Positions 1 through 5,488 of a stretch of 5,667 bases of DNA are shown in pieces. A program made the translations under genes and the position numbers. The DNA comes from Rhodospirillaceae bacterium (GTDB taxonomy: Bacteria; Pseudomonadota; Alphaproteobacteria; Dongiales; Dongiaceae). Position 1 is the stretch's first letter; the number at the start of each line of letters is the position of its first letter. Below the pieces are notes generated by a model. It was not told where the DNA came from and ran no database searches. It saw only the letters and a list, made by a program, of their open reading frames with translations. The stretch covers positions 1 through 5,667 of the forward strand of contig JAEUKU010000102.1 of the NCBI GenBank assembly GCA_016794075.1. The letters run 5' to 3'.

Positions 1-2
1 AC

Positions 3-413
3 TTCCGCGATATTGTAGGAATGGCTGCGGAGGAATATTTCAAGCCGGGGGAGTTCTGGGCCAACGAACGCTGCTCGGCAGACGTGGCGATCGAGGCATT
101 CTATCAAAATCGGATTGGACGCCGATTGTACGAGTCAGAACATACGGCGATTGCCCTCCTCGCCAACTCTGAATTCTCTCGCCTCTATATGAGTCGTGAT
201 TCGAGATCAAAGATGATCGGGAGATTTGAGCGCTCCAATCAGGGAATTTTCGAAAGGCTCCGCATACCACCATTCGAACTTCCAAAGGAGCGTAGTGCGC
301 TTCAGTCTCACAACGACTTGATGAGTCTGGAGTATGTCTTCTCGGCCGCGCTACACGATGTAATCGCTGCCAAGGTCAACGAAGTCGACCATGGGTTCCG
401 GATTCGGGGTTAA
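3..413 (+). CDS. Unrecognised protein, C-terminal part (5' end outside window)
   Basis: The reading frame is open from the first complete codon at position 3 to the TAA at 411-413, so the ATG at 21 may be internal and the gene probably begins upstream. No ribosome binding site is visible before that ATG. The visible 136 residues are soluble and of mixed charge, with no membrane segment or signal peptide. They include an aromatic and acidic stretch near the start (EEYFKPGEFWANERC) and a predicted helical end (SLEYVFSAALHDVIAAKV). I do not recognise a family and assign no function. Codon use is noticeably less GC-biased than in every other gene here, with many A/T third positions (gaa tat, caa aat cgg att gga). 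This suggests a different origin or weak selection. There is no clear terminator after the stop. It could be a genuine gene end or a gene remnant. Confidence 0.5.
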   Translation, partial: FRDIVGMAAEEYFKPGEFWANERCSADVAIEAFYQNRIGRRLYESEHTAIALLANSEFSRLYMSRDSRSKMIGRFERSNQGIFERLRIPPFELPKERSALQSHNDLMSLEYVFSAALHDVIAAKVNEVDHGFRIRG

Positions 414-587
414 GTTTGGTCCTAGTCGTTCTATCTCTGCCTCTCGCCGAGTTCCGTTCAGCTCAATCCGTCAAAGGTAGCGCTCAAGCAACCGCAATGG
501 CGTTGGACGCGCAAGCAGCGGCGCCAGTCCGCAGTCATAGGCCGTAGGCGCCTGCGTAAGCCACGCTCTCGCGGGAGCGGCCCATGG

Positions 588-616
588 TTGACGGGGTGGA
601 GCACTGGCGTTACTCA
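588..616 (+). promoter_or_regulatory. Candidate sigma-70 promoter upstream of the methyltransferase
   Basis: TTGACG (588-593) matches five of six bases of the -35 consensus. It is followed by a 17-bp spacer and TACTCA (611-616), which is a poor -10 match. If used, transcription would begin near 623, just before the hairpin at 625-655, giving a leader of about 68 nt. The -35 and spacing are the only support, so this is tentative. Confidence 0.2.
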
Positions 617-624
617 GGCGGCAT

Positions 625-672
625 CCGCCGACCGGGCCATGGGCCGGTGCGGCGGGGGCCGAAGACGGCCCC
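625..672 (+). other. Two adjacent GC-rich stem-loops in the methyltransferase leader
   Basis: Stem 1 pairs CCGCCGACCGG (625-635) with CCGGTGCGGCGG (644-655), with one bulged G at 649 and an 8-nt loop. Stem 2 is a perfect 7-bp hairpin, GGGGCCG (655-661) with CGGCCCC (666-672), and a 4-nt AAGA loop. It ends 5 nt before the Shine-Dalgarno sequence. A smaller hairpin, CGCTCT-CGCG-GGAGCG (564-579, one G-U pair), lies further upstream. None has a T-tract, so they are not ordinary intrinsic terminators. They may shape the leader RNA, protect its 5' end or tune translation, or they may only reflect high GC. The rest of the 277-bp gap (414-690) shows no convincing gene. Confidence 0.4.
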
Positions 673-677
673 GATCC

Positions 678-685
678 AGAGGAGG
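678..685 (+). promoter_or_regulatory. Ribosome binding site fixing the TTG start
   Basis: AGAGGAGG lies 5 nt before the TTG at 691. It is the strongest Shine-Dalgarno sequence in the region. It decides the start because no ATG or GTG close by in this frame has such a site, and the first in-frame ATG is at codon 153, inside the catalytic domain. Confidence 0.7.
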
Positions 686-690
686 CTTGG

Positions 691-1494
691 TTGGGCATTC
701 TGCAGACCCTGCGAACGGCGTTTGGCGCGAAGCCCGGCCCGCAAGCCAGTCTCAAGTGGCTCAGCAATGACAGATTCCGGCTCGACGGGCTGGAGTTCCA
801 CACCACGATCGGGGATTACGACAAGCGCACGACCCAGCAGGAAATCGTCCTGTTGAAGCCCAGGGCCTTCGTCGACACCTACCTCTCCTTGCTCGAGCGC
901 GTACAGGCGAAGAACGTCCTGGAATTCGGCATCTGGCAGGGCGGCTCCGCCCTGTTCCTGGCGGCCGCCGGAAAGCTCGACCGCCTCGTCGGCATCGATA
1001 TCGGGGAGCCGCTTCCGGCGGTCCAGAGCATCCTGGCCAATCATCCCGTCGGCCGCAGCGTCCGGCTGCATTTCAACACGTCGCAGGACGACATCCCGCG
1101 GGTGCGTTCGATCGTGGAAAGCGAGTTCGGCGCGACGCCGCTCGACATGATCGTCGACGACGCATCGCATTTCTATGCCGAGACGCGGGCCTCTTTCCAG
1201 GCGACGTTCGGCTATCTCCGGCCGGGCGGCGTCTATGTGATCGAGGATTGGGGCTGGGCGCATTGGCCGGAATGGCAGGACCCGAACCACATCTGGCGGG
1301 AGCGCGAGGCGCTCTCCAACCTCTTGTTCGAGATCACGATGGCGATCGGCTCCAAGGCAAGGCAGATCGCCAAGATCGAGATCCTGTCCGGCGCCATGGT
1401 GGTGATCACCCGGGGACACGGGCTCGCGCACGGCGCGCCATTCGACCTGTCGCAGCAGATCCTGGCGCGCGGGCGGCAGCTCAACCGGATCTGA
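691..1494 (+). CDS. Class I SAM-dependent methyltransferase, MycE/CmcI-like
   Basis: This predicted cytoplasmic enzyme of 267 residues should transfer a methyl group from S-adenosylmethionine, most likely to a hydroxyl of a sugar or secondary metabolite. The Rossmann motif I is VLEFGIWQGGSALFLAA (76-92). Motif II with its acidic ribose-binding end is LVGIDI (99-104). DMIVDDASH (152-160) followed by GGVYVIEDW (179-187) is characteristic of the metal-dependent O-methyltransferases related to MycE and to CmcI-type proteins. In those, the Asp/Asp/His/Glu residues bind Mg2+ and the substrate. The N-terminal 60 residues precede the fold and are not recognised. The start is TTG, set by the ribosome binding site at 678-685. 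No glycosyltransferase or biosynthetic partner lies beside it, so the substrate is unknown. It ends 3 bp from the stop of the convergent membrane-protein gene. The fold is secure, the exact subfamily less so. Confidence 0.87.
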   Translation: MGILQTLRTAFGAKPGPQASLKWLSNDRFRLDGLEFHTTIGDYDKRTTQQEIVLLKPRAFVDTYLSLLERVQAKNVLEFGIWQGGSALFLAAAGKLDRLVGIDIGEPLPAVQSILANHPVGRSVRLHFNTSQDDIPRVRSIVESEFGATPLDMIVDDASHFYAETRASFQATFGYLRPGGVYVIEDWGWAHWPEWQDPNHIWREREALSNLLFEITMAIGSKARQIAKIEILSGAMVVITRGHGLAHGAPFDLSQQILARGRQLNRI

Positions 1495-1497
1495 CGC

Positions 1498-1875
1498 TCA
1501 CCGCCTGAGCAGCGCCAGCAGCGCGATGACCAGCGCCGGGGCGCCGAGGGTCGCGTTGTAGAGCACCAGGGCCATGGCGGCGAAGACCAGGCCGAGAGCG
1601 ATGAAGAGCCGCCCGCCGAGAAAGAGGCCGATCAGCGCGCCGATCAGCCCGACCCAGCCCCAGACGCGGTAATGCTGCGCCGAGATCAGCCATTGCCGGG
1701 GGATGCACCAGCCGGGCGCGTCGGGCTGGCCGCAGGCGAGGCCGATCTGCTGCGGCTGGATCACGCCGTAGCGCAGCCAGAAGGCGAGCGCGAAGCCGGC
1801 CGCCAGCAGCAGCAGCCAGCAAGCGGCGCGGCGCCAGGTCCAGCTCTCTCTTGCGCGCAACACCGGCGGGGTCAT
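1498..1875 (-). CDS. Small multi-pass inner-membrane protein of unknown function
   Basis: The 125-residue product has a basic N-terminus (RARESWTWRR), then a first hydrophobic segment at about 17-37. A polar loop at 38-70 contains Cys48 and Cys57 and follows. Hydrophobic segments at about 72-88 and 90-107, and probably 111-123, come next, so it likely has three or four membrane spans. The two loop cysteines could form a disulfide if the loop is periplasmic; that is inference. I do not recognise a named family. The ATG at 1873-1875 was chosen because protein-like sequence begins there. No clear Shine-Dalgarno sequence precedes it. A longer start (for example a TTG about 45 codons upstream) would run into the leader of the divergent esterase gene. 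It is convergent with the methyltransferase, with no terminator between them. Confidence 0.68.
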   Translation of the reverse strand: MTPPVLRARESWTWRRAACWLLLLAAGFALAFWLRYGVIQPQQIGLACGQPDAPGWCIPRQWLISAQHYRVWGWVGLIGALIGLFLGGRLFIALGLVFAAMALVLYNATLGAPALVIALLALLRR

Positions 1876-1892
1876 GCGGGGTCGATCTCGAT

Positions 1893-1921
1893 TTGACGCT
1901 TGATTCTGAACTCCCTGTATT
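1893..1921 (+). promoter_or_regulatory. Candidate sigma-70 promoter for the esterase gene
   Basis: TTGACG (1893-1898) is separated by exactly 17 bp from TGTATT (1916-1921), which matches four of six -10 bases. It lies in the 106-bp gap between two divergent genes. It would give a leader of about 54 nt before the ATG at 1982, which has GAGGAG at 1969-1974. No experimental support is available, but position and spacing are good. Confidence 0.4.
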
Positions 1922-1981
1922 CCAGGTTCGCCGCCATCCTGCAATTCATTCCCGGCCCCTTCCGGCGCGAGGAGCACAAAC

Positions 1982-3010
1982 ATGCGGCGAGACTGGAACA
2001 CCCCGCGCGGCCAGGTGCATCGGCTGACCCTGGAGAGCCGCATCCTGGCCGGCAATCCGCTGGGCGACCCGAGCACGCGGGAACTCCACGTCTACACCCC
2101 CGCCGGCCATGAGGCCGGCGGCGCACTGCCGCTCCTCGTCGATCTCGTCGGGTTCACCGGCTCCGGCCTGTCGCACACCAATTGGCGCGCCTTCACCGAG
2201 AACGTGCCGGAACGGCTCGACCGGCTGATCGCGGACGGCGTCATGGGCCCCGTCGCGGTCGCCTTCCCCGATTGCTATGCGCGCCTCGGCGGCAACCAGT
2301 ACATCAACTCCGCCGCCATCGGCCGCTACGAGGATTACCTGATCGAGGAGGTGGTTCCCTTCGTCGAGAGCCGCTTCCGCTGCGGCGGGCCGGGACGGCG
2401 CGCGGTGTTCGGCAAATCCTCCGGTGGCTACGGCGCCATCATGCACGGGCTGCGCCGCGCCGATGTCTGGTCGGCCTTCGCCTGCCATTCCGGCGACATG
2501 GCCTTCGAGCTCTGCTACCTGGGCGACGTGCCCAAGGTGCTGAACGAACTCGCCAAGCACGGGCGCTCGATCGAGTCCTTCCTGCGCCACTTCGAGGCAT
2601 CGCCCAAGCCGAGCGAGGCCGAGATGGCGGTGATCAACCTGCTCGCCATGGCCGCGACCTACGATCCGGCGCCGGGCGGCGAGGATTATCTCGGCATCCG
2701 CCTGCCGGTCGATCTCCATACCGGCGAGCTGATCCCCGCGCGCTGGCAGAACTGGCTGGCGCATGATCCGGCGCTGCTGATCGAGCACCACGCCGACAAC
2801 CTGCGTCGGCTCAAGGGCATCTACATCGATTGCGGCGACCACGACCAGTTCGCGCTGCATTTCGGGTCGCGCCGGGCGCATCGCGCGCTGGACCGGCTCG
2901 GCATCGCCCATGTCTACGAGGAATTCCCCGACGACCACACGGCGGTCGATTACCGCATGGACCGCTCGCTGCCGTTCCTCGAGAAAGCCTTGCGCGCCCA
3001 GCCCATTTGA
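1982..3010 (+). CDS. Alpha/beta-hydrolase, putative esterase (PF00756-like)
   Basis: The 342-residue product has the layout of the esterase D/enterochelin-esterase superfamily. The N-terminal beta strands (ELHVYTPAG, 34-42; LPLLVDLVGFTG, 49-60) lead to the nucleophile elbow GKSSGGYGA (144-152), where Ser146 is the likely nucleophile. YIDCGDHDQF (281-290) supplies the acid, probably Asp288, and FPDDHTAVDY (315-324) supplies His319. About 115 residues between 170 and 285 form an insertion that probably makes a lid or cap over the active site. There is no signal peptide, so it is likely cytoplasmic. It should cleave a carboxyl ester or thioester; the substrate cannot be told from sequence. The start is set by GAGGAG (1969-1974), 7 nt upstream. 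The stop codon lies inside the FNR/FixK-like palindrome that precedes ompW. It appears to be a single-gene transcript. Confidence 0.87.
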   Translation: MRRDWNTPRGQVHRLTLESRILAGNPLGDPSTRELHVYTPAGHEAGGALPLLVDLVGFTGSGLSHTNWRAFTENVPERLDRLIADGVMGPVAVAFPDCYARLGGNQYINSAAIGRYEDYLIEEVVPFVESRFRCGGPGRRAVFGKSSGGYGAIMHGLRRADVWSAFACHSGDMAFELCYLGDVPKVLNELAKHGRSIESFLRHFEASPKPSEAEMAVINLLAMAATYDPAPGGEDYLGIRLPVDLHTGELIPARWQNWLAHDPALLIEHHADNLRRLKGIYIDCGDHDQFALHFGSRRAHRALDRLGIAHVYEEFPDDHTAVDYRMDRSLPFLEKALRAQPI

Positions 3011-3021
3011 CGTGCGTCAAA
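3006..3021. promoter_or_regulatory. FNR/FixK-type box (anaerobox) upstream of ompW
   Basis: TTTGACGTGCGTCAAA has perfect 7-bp inverted arms around a 2-bp centre and contains TTGA-N6-TCAA, the consensus bound by FNR, FnrL and FixK proteins. It overlaps the esterase stop codon and is centred about 128 bp before the ompW ATG. Regulation of ompW by FNR is known in E. coli, so oxygen-responsive control of the downstream gene is a reasonable inference. No good -10 hexamer is visible at the usual distance (near 3043-3048), so activation of a specific promoter is not shown. Confidence 0.55.
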
Positions 3022-3141
3022 CGGGCTGCGCCAAGCCGTCGCGCGGCATCCCGTCAGGCAGACAGCGCGCGCAGCCGAGCCTCAAATGCGAGCGGATGCG
3101 GCGCGGGACCGACCGCATCGGCTGTTCATTCGGGGACGAAC

Positions 3142-3810
3142 ATGAAGCCTTCCAGACTCGCATGGGGCGCCTGCTGCGCGCTGACGCTCCTTCTTGCCGC
3201 CGCTCCTGCCGCGATGGCGCAGGATGCGACCGAAGCGGCGCCCGGCAAATCCGCCGGCGATTTCCTCATCCGCCTGCGCGGCATCGGCGTCATCCCGCGC
3301 GACAACGCCGACATCGAGCCGATCGGCGGCGACACCGACCTCGAGAACACCGCGGTGCCCGAGATCGACATCAGCTATTTCATCACCGACAACATCGCCC
3401 TCGAGCTGATCGCCGCCACCACCAACCACGACGTGACGGCGGAGAACACCGATCTCGGCGACGTCGACCTCGGCGACGTGTGGCTGTTGCCGCCGACCTT
3501 GCTGGCGCAGTACCATTTCCTGCCCAAGGGCGTGGTCAGCCCCTATGTCGGCGCCGGCGTCAACTACACCATCTTCTACGGCGTCGACGAATCCAAGGAC
3601 AGCATCGTCTACGACGTCGACTACAAGGACAGCTTCGGCTGGGCGCTGCAGATCGGCGTCGACGTGCGCGTGGCCGACAGCTGGTACCTGAATGCCGACG
3701 TGAAGCGGCTGTTCCTGGACACCGATGTCGAGCTCAACGACGGCGCGGTGCGCGCCGACGTCGATGTCGATCCGTGGATCTTCGGCGTGGGCATCGGCTA
3801 CAAGTTCTGA
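3142..3810 (+). CDS. ompW: OmpW-family outer-membrane beta-barrel protein
   Basis: The product has 222 residues, the usual size for this family. It begins with a signal peptide (basic KPSR, hydrophobic core to about residue 21, likely cleavage after AMA at 26). The mature part shows OmpW features: VPEIDISYFITDNIALEL (72-89), LPPTLLAQYHF (116-126), SPYVGAGVNYT (133-143), FGWALQIGVDV (165-175) and WYLNADVKRLF (181-191). The chain ends in GIGYKF, with the terminal aromatic residue expected for BAM-assisted insertion. OmpW proteins are 8-stranded barrels with a hydrophobic channel, linked to passage of small hydrophobic molecules and to stress and oxygen responses. Several loops are rich in Asp (DLGDVDLGDV at 104-113; DVDVDP at 206-211). 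The ATG at 3142 was chosen because it starts the signal peptide and GGGGA lies 5 nt before it; the frame stays open further upstream. Transcription ends at the terminator at 3837-3865. Confidence 0.92.
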   Translation: MKPSRLAWGACCALTLLLAAAPAAMAQDATEAAPGKSAGDFLIRLRGIGVIPRDNADIEPIGGDTDLENTAVPEIDISYFITDNIALELIAATTNHDVTAENTDLGDVDLGDVWLLPPTLLAQYHFLPKGVVSPYVGAGVNYTIFYGVDESKDSIVYDVDYKDSFGWALQIGVDVRVADSWYLNADVKRLFLDTDVELNDGAVRADVDVDPWIFGVGIGYKF

Positions 3811-3836
3811 GCCGCGGTGTCATTCGCGCGAAAACT

Positions 3837-3865
3837 GGGCTGCACCCTCGCGGTGCAGCCCTTTT
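3837..3865. terminator. Bidirectional intrinsic terminator between ompW and the nitroreductase
   Basis: A perfect 10-bp GC-rich stem, GGGCTGCACC (3837-3846) with GGTGCAGCCC (3852-3861), has a 5-nt loop. TTTT follows (3862-3865), and AAAA (3831-3834) precedes the stem after 2 bp. It therefore works as a stem plus T-tract in both directions. It serves the convergent ompW and nitroreductase genes. The nitroreductase stop codon (3865-3867) touches the T-tract. Confidence 0.92.
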
Positions 3866-4521
3866 CATTCGTGCGGCGTGAGGCCGGCCGCGCCCAGATG
3901 GACCAGCACATCCTCCAGCGCCGGACGGCTGGCGAGGCGCGGCGTGTCGACGATGCTGCCGATGCTGACGAAGCCGAGCAGATATTCGCCGGCGGCGACG
4001 CCCAGCGCCGCTTTGACCGGCTCCGCCTGGCAGCGCGAACCGCTGAGGATGATGGCGCCGTAGCCGAGCGCCTGGGCGGCGATGAGGATCGATTGCAGCG
4101 CGGCGCCGGCACTGGCGATCTGCTCGGCTTCCGGCACGCGCGCATCGGTCTTGGGCGCGGCGATCAGCGCCAGGAGCAGCGGCGGACGCTCCGCCTTTTC
4201 CCGCTCGCGCTCCAGCTCCAGCGCGCTCGCCTGGGGATTGAGCGCCAGCTTCGCCGCGACGAACAGGTCCGCCAGTTGCGCCCGCGACTCCGGCCGGCAG
4301 AGGACCAGCCGCCACGGCCGCAGCGCATTGTGGTCCGGCGCGGTCAGCGCGGCGCTCAGGATCGCGTCCTGCTCCCCGGCGCTTGGCCCCGGGAGCCCCA
4401 GGCGCTTGACCGCGACCGAGCGGCGATTCAGCAACCAGGACGGCAGGATGCTCCATGTGCCGGTGGCGGACGGAATTTCGTTCTCGTCCGCAGTGGCGGC
4501 GAGCCGATCGCTTGACGACAT
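3865..4521 (-). CDS. Nitroreductase-family flavoprotein, YdjA-like
   Basis: This 218-residue protein should be an FMN-dependent, NAD(P)H-using oxidoreductase of the cytoplasm, normally a homodimer. LLNRRSVAVKRL (30-41) carries the Arg-Arg-Ser FMN-phosphate contact. APDHNALRPWRL (61-72) closely follows the YdjA pattern of APDH followed by QPW. AEQIASAGAALQSILIAAQALGYGAI (132-157) is the family's core helix, and SGSRC (160-164) and GFVSIGS (183-189) contribute to the flavin site. About 25 N-terminal residues before the core are extra relative to YdjA. The ATG is supported by GGGAGGG, 5-6 nt upstream on this strand (4527-4533 on the plus strand). The gene is divergent from arsR, with 93 bp between the starts, and ends at a shared terminator. 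The physiological substrate is unknown. Reduction of nitroaromatic compounds is a family trait, and a link to arsenic is inferred only from position. Confidence 0.9.
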   Translation of the reverse strand: MSSSDRLAATADENEIPSATGTWSILPSWLLNRRSVAVKRLGLPGPSAGEQDAILSAALTAPDHNALRPWRLVLCRPESRAQLADLFVAAKLALNPQASALELEREREKAERPPLLLALIAAPKTDARVPEAEQIASAGAALQSILIAAQALGYGAIILSGSRCQAEPVKAALGVAAGEYLLGFVSIGSIVDTPRLASRPALEDVLVHLGAAGLTPHE

Positions 4522-4579
4522 GGGCGCCCTCCCAGCGGCGCCGGCGGCTCCCGTCACGCAAGTTTCACAATCGGACGGG

Positions 4580-4608
4580 TTGACGCCGGACAATTCATCG
4601 ATGATTCT
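4580..4608 (+). promoter_or_regulatory. Candidate arsR promoter
   Basis: TTGACG (4580-4585) and GATTCT (4603-4608, three of six -10 matches) are separated by 17 bp. The expected start of transcription, six or seven bases after the -10, falls at 4614-4615, on the arsR ATG itself. The -10 element overlaps the palindrome at 4595-4604, which suits repression by ArsR. Confidence 0.4.
4595..4604. promoter_or_regulatory. Candidate ArsR operator palindrome
   Basis: TCATCGATGA is a perfect 10-bp palindrome placed between the -35 and -10 elements of the arsR promoter. A TTC...GAA pair (4594-4596 and 4610-4612) widens the possible site. ArsR repressors are known to autoregulate by binding imperfect repeats over their own promoter, and this is the only clear repeat in the 93-bp gap. 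It could also influence the divergent nitroreductase gene. Confidence 0.45.
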
Positions 4609-4614
4609 CGAAGT

Positions 4615-4950
4615 ATGAAAACAAAGCAAGCCCTCGCCGCCTTCGCGGCGCTGTCCCAGGAGACGCGGCTGGAAGCCTTCCGTCAACTGGTGCGTTTGAC
4701 GCCCGACGGAATGCCCGCCGGCGAGCTGGCCCGCGACCTCGACGTGCCGGCCAGCACCCTCTCCTCGCATCTGGCGATCCTGGAGCGCGCCGGCCTGGTC
4801 GCCTCGGAGCGCCAGGGCCGCACCATCCTCTACCGCGCCGATCTCAATGGTGCCCGCGACCTGGTCCAGTTCCTGGTCAAGGATTGCTGCCGCGGCCAGC
4901 CCGAGCGCTGCGCCCAGCTGATCGAAGCGGCCTTGCCGTCCTGCTGCTGA
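4615..4950 (+). CDS. arsR: ArsR-family As(III)-responsive transcriptional repressor
   Basis: This 111-residue winged-helix repressor should bind the operator at its own promoter and release it when arsenite or antimonite binds. The helix-turn-helix runs through MPAGELARDLDVPASTLSSHL (33-53), with recognition helix STLSSHLAIL (47-56). The beta wing is ERQGRTILYR (65-74). The Cys-x-Cys site (ELCVCDLC) of plasmid R773 ArsR is absent; MPAGELARDL occupies that place. Instead there is a C-terminal cluster, Cys91, Cys92 and Cys99, plus Cys110 and Cys111 at the very end. This resembles the C-terminal metalloid site described for Acidithiobacillus ferrooxidans ArsR. There is no usable Shine-Dalgarno sequence, and the predicted transcription start coincides with the ATG, so translation may be leaderless. 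It is the first gene of the operon; arsC starts 17 bp after its stop. Confidence 0.95.
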   Translation: MKTKQALAAFAALSQETRLEAFRQLVRLTPDGMPAGELARDLDVPASTLSSHLAILERAGLVASERQGRTILYRADLNGARDLVQFLVKDCCRGQPERCAQLIEAALPSCC

Positions 4951-4967
4951 CCTTCGGAAAATCCATC

Positions 4968-5477
4968 ATGACCGACCGCGTCTACAACGTCCTGTTCCTG
5001 TGCACCGGCAATTCGGCGCGCTCGATCCTGGCCGAGAGCATCCTCAACCGCGAAGGCGGCGGCCGCTTCAAGGCCTATAGCGCCGGCAGCCAGCCGAAGG
5101 GCGCGGTGCACCCCTACGCCCTCGACTTGCTGAAGAAGATGAACCATCCGACCGCCGGGCTGCGCTCCAAGAGCTGGGACGAGTTCGCCGCGGCGGACGC
5201 GCCGGCGATGGATTTCGTCTTCACCGTCTGCAACAGCGCCGCCAACGAGGTCTGCCCGATCTGGCCGGGCCAGCCGATGAGCGCGCATTGGGGCATTCCC
5301 GACCCCGCGGCAGCGGAGGGCACGGAGACCGAAAAGCGCCTGGCTTTCGCCGAGGCCTATCGCGCCATGCTGAATCGCATCAGCATCTTCACCAGCCTGC
5401 CGATGAAGTCGCTCGACCGCCTGAGCCTGCAGAAGCGGTTGGACGAGATCGGCAGCACCCTGCCACAATCGGCCTGA
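4968..5477 (+). CDS. arsC: Arsenate reductase ArsC, low-molecular-weight phosphatase type
   Basis: The 169-residue cytoplasmic enzyme reduces arsenate to arsenite for export. The phosphatase-type anion loop CTGNSAR (12-18) fits Cys-x5-Arg, with Cys12 the nucleophile and Arg18 the arsenate contact. HWGIPDP (107-113) supplies the catalytic Asp112. FTVCNSAANEVCPIWPG (85-101) contains Cys88 and Cys96, the likely resolving cysteines for the disulfide relay. Whether thioredoxin or glutathione/glutaredoxin restores the enzyme cannot be told. The sequence resembles rhizobial single-domain ArsC proteins, and the roughly 30 residues after 140 form a C-terminal extension beyond the core fold. The ATG at 4968 was chosen because the first strand (YNVLFLC) follows directly. 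GGAA at 4956-4959 is a weak ribosome binding site, and the longer open frame overlaps arsR. acr3 starts 11 bp downstream. Confidence 0.95.
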   Translation: MTDRVYNVLFLCTGNSARSILAESILNREGGGRFKAYSAGSQPKGAVHPYALDLLKKMNHPTAGLRSKSWDEFAAADAPAMDFVFTVCNSAANEVCPIWPGQPMSAHWGIPDPAAAEGTETEKRLAFAEAYRAMLNRISIFTSLPMKSLDRLSLQKRLDEIGSTLPQSA

Positions 5478-5488
5478 GCGGGCCGGCC

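Noticed and set aside
545..556. GTAGGCGCCTGC palindrome
   Set aside because: It has no loop, and short GC palindromes are expected by chance in this composition.
610..1431. Minus-strand open frame opposite the methyltransferase
   Set aside because: Its protein has no family features, and the plus-strand frame carries clear SAM-binding motifs and a strong ribosome binding site.
1946..2938. Long open reading frame on the minus strand opposite the esterase
   Set aside because: It is the antisense shadow of a GC-rich gene. Its product is low-complexity and rich in Ala, Gly, Arg and Asp with no recognisable motif, while the plus strand has a full catalytic triad.
3006..3021. Palindrome after the esterase as an intrinsic terminator
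   Set aside because: Only 2 bp separate the arms, the stem is short and no T-tract follows. It fits a protein-binding site better.
2830..3141. Upstream extension of the ompW frame
   Set aside because: It would overlap the esterase and hide the signal peptide. The ATG at 3142 begins a typical signal peptide and has GGGGA before it.
3734..4561. Arg/Ala-rich minus-strand frame overlapping the nitroreductase
   Set aside because: It runs through the terminator and is an out-of-frame shadow of the nitroreductase, with no domain signal.
4884..4967. Earlier arsC start overlapping arsR
   Set aside because: The extra 28 residues are only arsR read in another frame. The conserved first strand of ArsC begins right after the ATG at 4968.
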